Below are positions 1 through 6,271 of a stretch of 6,271 bases of DNA, in pieces. The notes under the pieces are model-generated. The model did not search any database, had not been told where the DNA came from, and saw only the letters and a program-made list of their open reading frames with translations. The stretch's first letter is position 1. Every line of letters begins with the position of its first letter. This DNA is from an uncultured Bacilli bacterium. Its GTDB lineage: Bacteria > Bacillota_I > Bacilli_A > RF39 > UBA660. The stretch lies in assembly GCA_934148875.1 (NCBI GenBank), contig CAKPDJ010000066.1, forward strand, positions 1 through 6,271, given 5' to 3'. The position numbers and the translations under genes were made by a program.

Positions 1-1560
1 AATGTACCAAGTGGAACAGTAGAAAAGACAATATATACAGGAATAGTACCAGCAAATAATAGTAATTATGAGAAGAATTTTAGATTAAGAATGTGGATAG
101 ATAATAGTGTTGATTTTTCACCAGTAAAAGATGATAGTGGAAATGATATATATCCATATAATAATAAAACATTTACCTTAACAGTAAATGTATATGCAAA
201 TGGAAAAGTAGTAACAGTTGATGATACCTATAAAGAAGCTATTTTAAATGGAACAGACCCAGTATTAAAAGATAATTTAGTACCAGTAGTAATATCAGAT
301 ACCGGAATAGTAACAAAAGCAGATACGAATAGCGAATGGTATAGTTACGAAAAGAAAAATTGGGCCAATAGTGTTATCTTAAAAGATGAAAGTATAGTTT
401 ATAAAAATGGAGAAACGATACCAGAAGATAACATTGAATCTTATTTTGTATGGATACCAAAATACAGTTATCAATTATTTGATTTAGGTAATTATTCTAG
501 TTTAACTTCTATTTCAGATAAAACTCAAGAAATTAACATTAAATTTGGAACTAGTAATACTAGTGATAGTGTAACAGGAGAATGTACAACACCGTTTGAA
601 AATAATCAGGCAATTGCTGGTAGTAGTGGAAACTGTAAAGTAGGTGACTATATGACACACCCAGCTTTCCTAGCATTTAATACAACAGGATTATGGGTAG
701 GAAAGTTTGACACTGGCTATGATGAGGCGACTTCTACTACAGCAGCCCAAGTAAATAGTGTTGATACCAGTAAAATTATCATTAAACCAAATGTATATAG
801 TTGGAGAAGTATTACTGTAGGAAATATGTTTAAAAACAGTTATGATTATCAAAGAAATTTAGATAGTCATATGATGAAAAATACTGAATGGGGAGCTGTT
901 GCCTATTTACAGCATTCCAAGTATGGTTCACAAATAAGCGTAAGAATAAATAATAATAGTGCCTATATTACAGGTTACGCCGGAACTGAAGAACCAACCT
1001 TAGGCATATCTAACGGAACAGCAAGTATAGCTGGGAATAGAGTTGAAGCTACAAGTTTAGGTAAGGACGGAACATATACAGTTAATTACTTAAATTCAAA
1101 CTCAGTAGTAGCTTCAACTACTAATAATTATAGTGGAGTTTATGACACATCAGGTGAGGCTTGGAAATACATGATGAGTTATACAACAGGTTCATCAACA
1201 ACTGGTGGCTCTAGCGGTATTACAAGTTTATATCCTAATTTCTTTAGTGATAGTGCTTACTCAAAATATTGGGATAAGTATACTTCAACTTCAATAACTG
1301 ATTATAATAATAGAATATTAGGAGATGCAACAGGAGAAATGGGACCATTTGGAAGTGAAAGAGATCCAAATGGTAGTGCTAAAAATAAATCCAGTTGGTA
1401 CAAAGATTTTGCACACTTTAATTCTTCTTCTTACCCTTGGTTTAACCGTGGATCAACTTGGTACTATGGAGTTACTGCCGGTATTTTTGGCTTTGCTAAT
1501 GAATCGGGAGCTGCTATCTACCATTCTACCTATCGTATTGTATTGGCACCAGTAAAATAA
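1..1560 (+). CDS. Large surface/secreted protein with C-terminal FGE-sulfatase/C-lectin-like domain (5' end missing)
   Basis: The reading frame is open from base 1, giving 519 visible residues. The ATG at 91 lies inside the motif RLRMWID, has no Shine-Dalgarno site and is very probably an internal methionine; the true start is upstream of the window. Residues 1 to about 75 are beta-rich (RLRMWID, then KTFTLTVNVYANGK) and resemble the end of a TasA/camelysin-type exported domain; this is a tentative match. From about residue 149 (FVWIPKYSY) the protein matches a family I recognise from gut Bacillota surface proteins: GDYMTHPAF (215-223), MKNTEWGAVAYL (292-303), GVYDTSGEAWKYM, a Ser/Thr/Gly-rich stretch, then FNRG (481-484) and YRIVLAP (511-517). 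The last two resemble the closing strands of FGE-sulfatase/C-type-lectin folds. The only cysteines, 195 and 212, could form a disulfide, as expected outside the cell. There is no LPXTG or C-terminal membrane helix, so any anchor must be N-terminal. A ligand-binding or adhesin role is inference; enzymatic activity is not supported. Confidence 0.85.
   Translation, partial: NVPSGTVEKTIYTGIVPANNSNYEKNFRLRMWIDNSVDFSPVKDDSGNDIYPYNNKTFTLTVNVYANGKVVTVDDTYKEAILNGTDPVLKDNLVPVVISDTGIVTKADTNSEWYSYEKKNWANSVILKDESIVYKNGETIPEDNIESYFVWIPKYSYQLFDLGNYSSLTSISDKTQEINIKFGTSNTSDSVTGECTTPFENNQAIAGSSGNCKVGDYMTHPAFLAFNTTGLWVGKFDTGYDEATSTTAAQVNSVDTSKIIIKPNVYSWRSITVGNMFKNSYDYQRNLDSHMMKNTEWGAVAYLQHSKYGSQISVRINNNSAYITGYAGTEEPTLGISNGTASIAGNRVEATSLGKDGTYTVNYLNSNSVVASTTNNYSGVYDTSGEAWKYMMSYTTGSSTTGGSSGITSLYPNFFSDSAYSKYWDKYTSTSITDYNNRILGDATGEMGPFGSERDPNGSAKNKSSWYKDFAHFNSSSYPWFNRGSTWYYGVTAGIFGFANESGAAIYHSTYRIVLAPVK
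1441..1545 (+). other. Compositionally distinct C-terminal segment of the surface protein, candidate variable region
   Basis: Within the surface-protein gene, base and codon use shift here. Adenine is 23 of 110 bases in 1441-1550 against 49 of 120 in 1261-1380 (counted by hand). C-ended codons number 7 of 39 from 1441 to the stop, against 0 of 40 in 1261-1380. Both arginines are CGT, whereas the eight arginine codons visible earlier in the gene are all AGA. The segment encodes the part of the C-lectin-like fold that carries ligand-binding residues in known variable proteins. Many codons (ACT, TAC, TAT, GTT, GGC, GCT, ATC, CAT) are reachable from AAC/AAT by changing only A positions, the signature of DGR mutagenesis. 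No template repeat or reverse transcriptase is present in the window, so this remains a hypothesis; recombination between paralogues would also fit. Confidence 0.3.
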
Positions 1561-1608
1561 AAGTATATGTAAATAGTTACATTGACAACATTTACATATA
1601 CTTTTTTT
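1559..1608 (+). terminator. Rho-independent terminator after the surface-protein gene
   Basis: A perfect 16-bp inverted repeat pairs 1559-1574 with 1590-1605. The right arm runs into a tract of seven T (1602-1608). The 15-nt loop can pair three more bases (1576-1578 with 1587-1589) after a one-base bulge. The stem begins inside the TAA stop codon (1558-1560). It is AT-rich but long, and it separates the surface-protein unit from the pcrA unit. No convergent gene exists that would need the opposite orientation. Confidence 0.9.
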
Positions 1609-1645
1609 CATACAATTAAATTCTTGTAAAAAAATGCCTAGTTAC

Positions 1646-1674
1646 TTTAAAGAATTTTCTACCTATAGTATAAT
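1646..1674 (+). promoter_or_regulatory. Sigma-A-type promoter for the pcrA-ligA run
   Basis: A perfect TATAAT -10 hexamer lies at 1669-1674, preceded at 17 bp by TTTAAA (1646-1651), which matches 4 of 6 bases of the TTGACA -35 consensus. It follows the terminator and lies just upstream of pcrA, the only intergenic space able to hold a promoter for the four downstream genes. An overlapping alternative -10 (TATAGT, 1664-1669) is also possible. The predicted start of transcription is near 1680-1682. Confidence 0.6.
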
Positions 1675-1680
1675 TAACGT

Positions 1681-1686
1681 AAGGAG
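1681..1686 (+). promoter_or_regulatory. pcrA ribosome binding site, almost at the predicted mRNA 5' end
   Basis: AAGGAG lies 8 nt before the ATG at 1695 and fixes that start. With the -10 at 1669-1674, transcription would begin at or within a base or two of this site, leaving a 5' leader of only about 14 nt. Confidence 0.75.
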
Positions 1687-1694
1687 TAGATAAC

Positions 1695-3791
1695 ATGATA
1701 GATTTAACTAATTTAAACGATAAACAAAAAGAAGCAGTACTAACAACAGATGGTCCATTACTAGTTTTAGCTGGTGCTGGAAGTGGTAAAACTAAGGTTT
1801 TAACTACTCGTATTGCTTATTTAATAGAAGAAAAAAATGTTAGTCCCTATAATATTTTAGCCATAACATTTACTAATAAAGCAGCCAAAGAAATGCAAGA
1901 ACGTTTATTTAAACTAATTGGTGAGGTAGCCAGAAATTTACAGGTATCAACATTTCACTCATTTGGTTTAAAACTATTAAGAGAAAATTATGCTATTTTA
2001 GGATATGATAAAAATTTCTGTATTATGGATAGTGATGATTCATTAACTGTAATTAAAAGAATTTTAAAAGATTTGAATTATGACCCTAAACAATATAACC
2101 CAACTGCTATTAAAAATAAAATAAGTGGTTGTAAAAATGAATTAATGTCACCAAAGCAGTATGAAATATATGCTACTACTGAGTTTGAAAAAGTTGTATT
2201 AGAAGTATATGAAAAATATGAACAAAAATTAAAAACTAATAACTCAGTTGATTTTGATGACCTATTATTATTACCAATAAAATTGTTTAGAGAACATGAA
2301 GATATTTTGGACCACTATCAAGAACGTTTCCAATATATTCTAATAGATGAGTATCAAGACACAAATGAAGCCCAGTATACTCTGACTAAATTAATGGCAT
2401 CTAAATATAGAAATGTTTGTGTAGTAGGTGATGAAAACCAATCAATTTATTCATTTAGAGGAGCTAATTATCGTAATATTTTAAACTTTGAAAAAGATTA
2501 TAAAGAAGCAAAAACGATTAAACTAGAACAGAATTATCGTTCCACTCAAAATATTTTGAATGCCGCTAACCAAGTAATTCAAAATAATCAAAACAGAAAA
2601 GATAAAAACTTATGGAGTGATAAAGGTGAAGGAGACAAATTAACTTATTATCGTAGTTATGATGAAAAAGATGAAGCTCATTATGTAGCTAGTACCATCA
2701 AAAAACTAATTAATGATGGCAAAAGCCCTGATGAAATAGCTGTTCTTTATAGAACTAATGCTCAATCTCGTACTGTTGAAGAAGAAATGTTAAAGGAAAA
2801 TATTCCATATCGTGTAGTAGGTAGTTTTTACTTCTATGCTCGTAAGGAAATTAAAGATTTAATGTCTTACTTAAGACTAATTCATAATGAGAAAGATAAC
2901 GTATCCCTTCAAAGAGTTATTAATAGCCCCAAAAGAGGAATTGGTCTAAAAACCATTTCTAATTTAGCTACTATTGCTGATATTGAAGGTAAAAGCATGT
3001 ATGAAGTAATCACATCAGGTAAAGAATTAGAATTTAAAAACACAATCGAAGATTTAAAAAAAGTATCTGAAAATGTAACTTTAACGGAATTAGTAGATAA
3101 AATCTTAGATGCAACTGGTTATCGCCAAGAATTAGAAAATGAAAAGACTTTAGAAGCTGACATTAGACTTGAAAACTTAGAAGAATTCAAATCTATTACC
3201 AAAGCTTTTGAAGAAAGAGATGGCGTAATTTCTCTAGAAGATTTCTTATTTGAAGTAAGTTTAGTTAGTGACAGAGAAGAATATAAAGATGCTAAAGATA
3301 AAGTTAGTTTAATGACTGTTCACTCAGTAAAGGGTCTAGAATTTAATGATGTTTTCGTAATTGGTTTAGAAGAAGGAATATTTCCTCATATGAATTCTCT
3401 AATGGATAATCAAGAACTAGAAGAGGAAAGACGTCTTGCCTATGTTGCGATTACTCGTGCCAAAGAAAGATTATATTTAGTTAACGCAAGACGTAGAATG
3501 TTGTATGGAAAAGACCAAGTAAATCCACCAAGTAGATTTATTGGTGAAATAAATAAAGATTTAATAGAAACCAATCAAAAAGAAGAAGCAAAACCTGAAG
3601 TTAAAATTAACAAGGAAGAAAAATTCTATTCTAAAGATGTTGACTGGAAAGTTGGCGATTATGCATATCATGATACATTTGGAGCAGGTCGTGTAGTAGA
3701 AGTTACTAATACTTTAATTAGCATTGCTTTCAAGAGCCCACATGGTATCAAAAAATTAATGAAAAATCATAAAAGTATTAAAAAAGTGTAG
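1695..3791 (+). CDS. pcrA: ATP-dependent DNA helicase PcrA/UvrD (superfamily 1A)
   Basis: This is a 3'-5' single-stranded DNA translocase and helicase acting in nucleotide excision repair, removal of replication/transcription conflicts and rolling-circle plasmid replication (family knowledge). All SF1A motifs are visible in order: Q motif with Gln11, Walker A GAGSGKT (27-33, Lys32), motif Ia ITFTNKAAKEM, Ib STFHSFG, Walker B DEYQD (218-222), motif III GDENQS (245-250) followed by IYSFRGA, motif IV NYRST (280-284), motif V with TVHSVKGLEF (541-550), and motif VI EEERRLAYVAITRAKERL (576-593). The C-terminus from Trp651 (WKVGDYAYHDTFGAGRVVEV) is the Tudor-like domain that contacts RNA polymerase in PcrA/UvrD. 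At 698 residues it is slightly shorter than typical PcrA (about 720-750), with nothing essential missing. Motif III reads DENQ where the family usually has D-x-DQ. The start is supported by AAGGAG 8 nt upstream. It is the first gene of the run leading to ligA; pcrB, often upstream in Bacillus, is absent here. Confidence 0.97.
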   Translation: MIDLTNLNDKQKEAVLTTDGPLLVLAGAGSGKTKVLTTRIAYLIEEKNVSPYNILAITFTNKAAKEMQERLFKLIGEVARNLQVSTFHSFGLKLLRENYAILGYDKNFCIMDSDDSLTVIKRILKDLNYDPKQYNPTAIKNKISGCKNELMSPKQYEIYATTEFEKVVLEVYEKYEQKLKTNNSVDFDDLLLLPIKLFREHEDILDHYQERFQYILIDEYQDTNEAQYTLTKLMASKYRNVCVVGDENQSIYSFRGANYRNILNFEKDYKEAKTIKLEQNYRSTQNILNAANQVIQNNQNRKDKNLWSDKGEGDKLTYYRSYDEKDEAHYVASTIKKLINDGKSPDEIAVLYRTNAQSRTVEEEMLKENIPYRVVGSFYFYARKEIKDLMSYLRLIHNEKDNVSLQRVINSPKRGIGLKTISNLATIADIEGKSMYEVITSGKELEFKNTIEDLKKVSENVTLTELVDKILDATGYRQELENEKTLEADIRLENLEEFKSITKAFEERDGVISLEDFLFEVSLVSDREEYKDAKDKVSLMTVHSVKGLEFNDVFVIGLEEGIFPHMNSLMDNQELEEERRLAYVAITRAKERLYLVNARRRMLYGKDQVNPPSRFIGEINKDLIETNQKEEAKPEVKINKEEKFYSKDVDWKVGDYAYHDTFGAGRVVEVTNTLISIAFKSPHGIKKLMKNHKSIKKV

Positions 3792-3805
3792 AGGAAGGAG
3801 AATTT

Positions 3806-4720
3806 ATGAAAGAAAAAAATTTAACATTATTAATTATGGCAGCAGGTATGGGAAGCCGTTTTGGTGGACTAAAACAAATTGAACCAGTAGGTCCTAATGA
3901 TGAATTTATCATTGATTATTCAGTTTACGATGCAATAAAAGCAGGTTTCAATAAAATTGTTTTTATAATAAAAAAAGAAAATTATGATGTATTTAAAGAA
4001 ACAATTGGAAAAAGAGTAGAAGATAAAATTAAAGTTGAATATGCTTTTCAAGATTTGAATGATTTACCAGTAGGCTACACATGTCCAACAGAAAGAGTAA
4101 AACCATGGGGAACAGCTCATGCTATTCTATCTGCTAAAAACTTAATCAATGAACCATTTGCAATTATTAATTCTGATGACTTCTATGGTAGAGATGCCTA
4201 TAATACCATAAGTAACTTTCTAAAAGAAGAAAAAGAAGAAAATACCTATGCTGTAGTTGGTTACCATGTAATAAATACTTTAACAGAAAATGGAGCCGTA
4301 AAAAGAGGCGTATGCAAAGTAAATGGTAATAAACTAGAAAAACTAGTTGAAAGTAGTGTTATCAAAGAAAATGGTGTCATAACAGCTACACCACTTGATG
4401 GAAGTATACCATTTGAAATAAAAGATGATACTTATGTATCAATGAACATGTTAGGATTTAATCCAAGCATATTCCCATATATTGAAAAGCATTTTCCTAA
4501 ATTCTTAGATGAAAATAAAGATAATATCTTAAAATGTGAATATTTAATTCCCGATATTTTATCAATGGCTACTAATAATAATTATGCTAAAACATTAGTA
4601 ATACCTACTACTGCTAAATGGGAAGGTGTTACTTATAAAGAAGATAAAGAGAGTGTAGTTAAAGCTATAAACGAATTAATAGAAGAAGGAGTTTATCCAC
4701 AAAATTTGTGGAAAAAGTAA
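3806..4720 (+). CDS. Sugar-phosphate nucleotidyltransferase-like protein (NTP_transferase, GT-A fold), substrate unknown
   Basis: The 304-residue protein has the N-terminal nucleotide-binding loop AAGMGSRFGGLKQ (12-24), a variant of the G-x-G-T/S-R...K signature of enzymes that couple a sugar-1-phosphate to an NTP with release of pyrophosphate. PWGTAHA (100-106) and SDDFYG (123-128) match the base-contacting and metal-binding Asp positions of the fold. A conserved-looking WEGVTYKED (272-280) lies near the end. It lacks the left-handed beta-helix of GlmU and the usual signatures of GalU or RmlA, so the sugar and nucleotide cannot be named. It is predicted cytoplasmic with no signal peptide. 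AAGGAG (3795-3800) lies 5 nt before the ATG, which follows pcrA by 14 nt, so co-transcription with pcrA is likely. Related genes often pair with a phosphotransferase/sugar kinase, but none is visible here. The family call is firm; the role in envelope or sugar metabolism is inference. Confidence 0.85.
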   Translation: MKEKNLTLLIMAAGMGSRFGGLKQIEPVGPNDEFIIDYSVYDAIKAGFNKIVFIIKKENYDVFKETIGKRVEDKIKVEYAFQDLNDLPVGYTCPTERVKPWGTAHAILSAKNLINEPFAIINSDDFYGRDAYNTISNFLKEEKEENTYAVVGYHVINTLTENGAVKRGVCKVNGNKLEKLVESSVIKENGVITATPLDGSIPFEIKDDTYVSMNMLGFNPSIFPYIEKHFPKFLDENKDNILKCEYLIPDILSMATNNNYAKTLVIPTTAKWEGVTYKEDKESVVKAINELIEEGVYPQNLWKK

Positions 4721-4746
4721 AATGAGAAAAAGATTATTGTGGATAA
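4693..4746. other. Possible DnaA-box cluster at the gene junction
   Basis: TTATCCACA (4693-4701) is a perfect consensus DnaA box. TGTGGATAA (4738-4746) is a second perfect box in the opposite orientation. TGTGGAAAA (4707-4715) matches 8 of 9 bases of the reverse-oriented box. The first and near-match boxes form the inverted repeat CCACAAAATTTGTGG (4697-4711). All three lie in codons of the nucleotidyltransferase C-terminus or the membrane-protein N-terminus, so coding constraint is an alternative explanation. Binding is not demonstrated. Confidence 0.3.
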
Positions 4747-5165
4747 TTATCTTTTTTATAACAGGAGCGGTATTAATATATATTTTTACTAATCCTAAAA
4801 TAGAAAAATGGACCTACGACTTACCCAATAACTATGCTATTAAAAAGACCAGTGAAACTAATGTAGTATTAGGTAAATATATTGATAATATTTTTGAAAT
4901 TAAAGATAATAATAAACAAGTAGGAATAGAAGATTATATAGCTGAGTTTTCTTATGGAAAAAGATATGTTTCTTTAAAGTGCTTAAAATCATCAAACGAT
5001 AACATAATAGTAAAATTTTATATAGTAGATACCAAAGAAGATAACATATACGGTCCATATAATGATGAAGAAACCTACAAAGAAGTAAAAAATAAAATAG
5101 TAGATGAAGAATTAAATGATTGGATAAAAACTACTACCAAACCAGAGAAAGCAATAAATAAATAG
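4722..5165 (+). CDS. Small single-pass membrane protein of unknown function
   Basis: The protein has 147 residues. A basic N-terminus (MRKR) is followed by a hydrophobic helix at about 5-23, predicting N-in topology with roughly 120 residues outside the membrane. There is no lipobox, and the only cysteine is in the C-terminal part (LKCLK), so it is not an obvious lipoprotein. The outer part (TYDLPNNYAIKK, VVLGKYI, YIAEFSYGKRYVSLKC, then YGPYNDEETYKEV) is reminiscent of small DUF3997-like exported proteins; this resemblance is from memory and weak. The ATG lies one base after the TAA of the nucleotidyltransferase and has no good Shine-Dalgarno site, only a weak purine stretch, so translation is probably coupled to that gene. 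It is the only in-frame ATG. It does not look like CamS, the lipoprotein commonly encoded next to ligA in Bacillus relatives. Confidence 0.75.
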   Translation: MRKRLLWIIIFFITGAVLIYIFTNPKIEKWTYDLPNNYAIKKTSETNVVLGKYIDNIFEIKDNNKQVGIEDYIAEFSYGKRYVSLKCLKSSNDNIIVKFYIVDTKEDNIYGPYNDEETYKEVKNKIVDEELNDWIKTTTKPEKAINK

Positions 5166-5169
5166 GAGG
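5164..5169 (+). promoter_or_regulatory. ligA ribosome binding site overlapping the upstream stop codon
   Basis: AGGAGG starts at the second base of the TAG stop (5163-5165) of the membrane-protein gene and lies 5 nt before the ATG at 5175. It decides the ligA start and suggests that termination of the upstream gene and initiation of ligA are linked. Confidence 0.85.
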
Positions 5170-5174
5170 AAATC

Positions 5175-6271
5175 ATGAAAGATAGAATAGATGAATTAGT
5201 AACAATTTTAAATGAGGCAAATTATAATTATCATGTTTTAGATAATCCAACTATAACAGATCAGGAGTACGATAAATTATTTAGAGAACTTCAAATATTA
5301 GAGGAAAAATATCCTGAATTAGTAAGAAGTGATTCTCCTACTCATCGTGTTGGTGGGGTAGTATTAGATGAATTTAAAAAGGTTACACATAAAATTCCAA
5401 TGATGTCTTTAGGTGATGTTTTTAATGAAGATGAAATAAGAGCTTTTGATGCTAGAATAAAAAAAAAGGGAATAAATCCTGAATATGTATGCGAGTTAAA
5501 AATAGATGGACTAAGTGTTTCTCTCCATTATGAAAAGGGAAAATTAGTAACAGCTGCTACTCGTGGTAATGGTACAGTAGGTGAAGACATTACCAATAAT
5601 GTAAAAACTATCAAAACTGTTCCTTTAACTTTAAAAGAGGAAATTGATATTGAAGTTCGTGGCGAAATCTACATGAGTAAAGAAACTCTTAAAAAATTAA
5701 ATGAGGAAAGAAAAGAAAAAAATCAACCACTTCTCCAAAATTGTCGTAACGCTGCAGCTGGCTCAATTAGACAGCTAGATTCTAAAATAGCTGCTTCCCG
5801 TAAGTTAGACTGTTGGATATATCATTTACCAAATCCTGAAGATTATGGTATCAAAACTCATTGGGAAGCCTTAGAATTTATGAAAAAATTAGGCTTTAAA
5901 ACCAATCCCAATAATTTATTAGTAACTGATGTTACAGGTATCTTAGACTATATTAAATATAAAGGTGAAGAACGACCTCATCTTGCTTATGATATTGATG
6001 GTGTAGTAGTAAAAGTAAATAGTTTAGATGAACAGAAAGAGTTAGGCTTCACTGCTCATCATCCAAAATGGGCAATTGCCTATAAATTTCCAGCAGAAGA
6101 AGTATTAACTAAGTTAAAAGATATTATTTTTACGGTGGGTAGGACTGGTCAAATAACTCCCAATGCTGTTTTAGAGCCAGTAATAGTAGCTGGTTCAACT
6201 ATATCACGTGCTACTTTGCATAATGAAGATTATGTTATAGCTAAAGGTTTAAAAATAGGTGATACTGTTTC
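5175..6271 (+). CDS. ligA: NAD-dependent DNA ligase LigA (3' end missing)
   Basis: LigA seals nicks with 5'-phosphate and 3'-hydroxyl ends using NAD+, joining Okazaki fragments and finishing repair. The frame runs to the window edge, with 365 complete codons of a family usually about 660-680 long. Visible are domain Ia (about 1-65, with YNYHVLDNPTITDQEYD), which binds NMN; the adenylation domain with ELKIDG and catalytic Lys109; TRGNGTVGEDIT (Asn132 where many LigA have Asp); VRGEIYM with Glu164; NCRNAAAGSIRQLD (189-202); DGVVVKV (275-281); and YKFPAEE from 303. The OB fold begins at about 315 (TVGRTGQITPNAVLEPV, then SRATLHNED). The zinc finger, helix-hairpin-helix and BRCT domains would lie beyond the window. 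Position 190 is Cys where Pro is usual (NPRN). It is the last visible gene of the pcrA run, 9 nt after the membrane-protein gene. Confidence 0.97.
   Translation, partial: MKDRIDELVTILNEANYNYHVLDNPTITDQEYDKLFRELQILEEKYPELVRSDSPTHRVGGVVLDEFKKVTHKIPMMSLGDVFNEDEIRAFDARIKKKGINPEYVCELKIDGLSVSLHYEKGKLVTAATRGNGTVGEDITNNVKTIKTVPLTLKEEIDIEVRGEIYMSKETLKKLNEERKEKNQPLLQNCRNAAAGSIRQLDSKIAASRKLDCWIYHLPNPEDYGIKTHWEALEFMKKLGFKTNPNNLLVTDVTGILDYIKYKGEERPHLAYDIDGVVVKVNSLDEQKELGFTAHHPKWAIAYKFPAEEVLTKLKDIIFTVGRTGQITPNAVLEPVIVAGSTISRATLHNEDYVIAKGLKIGDTV

Noticed and set aside
92..100. A further DnaA-box-like 9-mer (TGTGGATAG, 8 of 9)
   Set aside because: It is isolated in coding sequence; single 8/9 matches arise by chance, which also tempers the weight of the 4707-4715 match.
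1325..1555. A 76-codon open frame in another frame inside the surface-protein gene
   Set aside because: It has no ribosome site, overlaps a clear coding frame with recognisable motifs, and looks like an out-of-frame shadow.
91..1560. Taking the ATG at 91 as the start of a 489-residue protein
   Set aside because: The frame is open without a stop back to base 1, the sequence before 91 reads as continuous protein of the same kind, and there is no Shine-Dalgarno site before the ATG.
1559..1605. Hairpin as a DGR cruciform or attachment-site element
   Set aside because: The 16-bp stem followed by seven T directly after a stop codon is fully explained as an intrinsic terminator.
4697..4711. Inverted repeat CCACAAAATTTGTGG as a terminator
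   Set aside because: It is short, lies inside coding sequence and is followed by A residues rather than a T tract.
1..6271. Alternative genetic code with TGA as tryptophan
   Set aside because: All tryptophans are TGG and no in-frame TGA occurs in any gene; nothing in the window calls for code 4.

Overview
The window comes from an AT-rich bacterial chromosome, most likely a low-GC Bacillota or Mycoplasmatota-type lineage such as the uncultured gut RF39/Bacilli groups. Evidence is the strongly A/T-ended codons, AGGAGG-type Shine-Dalgarno sites, tight co-directional gene packing and a pcrA...ligA neighbourhood. The four visible stop codons are TAA, TAG, TAA and TAG. All tryptophans are TGG and no gene contains in-frame TGA, so the standard bacterial code fits. 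The organism assignment is inference.

Layout: (1) Positions 1-1560 hold the 3' part of a large surface-protein gene that is open at the left edge. Its C-terminal half looks like the FGE-sulfatase/C-type-lectin-like domain found in families of gut Bacillota surface proteins. (2) A strong intrinsic terminator (1559-1608) closes that gene, and a sigma-A-type promoter (1646-1674) starts the next unit. (3) A four-gene, same-strand run follows with gaps of 14, 1 and 9 nt: pcrA (UvrD/PcrA helicase), a sugar-nucleotidyltransferase-like gene, a small single-pass membrane protein, and ligA (NAD-dependent DNA ligase), which is cut by the right edge. There is no gene-free stretch longer than about 135 bases.

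Function: pcrA and ligA are DNA repair/replication housekeeping genes that are neighbours in many Bacillota. Here two unrelated genes sit between them: the nucleotidyltransferase, probably envelope or sugar metabolism, and the membrane protein. The run looks like one operon driven from upstream of pcrA.

The observations most worth a second look are two. First, the last ~40 codons of the surface protein shift abruptly in base and codon use in a way compatible with a variable, possibly diversity-generating-retroelement (DGR) type, C-lectin segment; no reverse transcriptase or template repeat is in the window. Second, two perfect DnaA-box 9-mers and one near match lie within 54 bp at the nucleotidyltransferase/membrane-protein junction. 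No CRISPR array, insertion sequence, tRNA or rRNA was seen.
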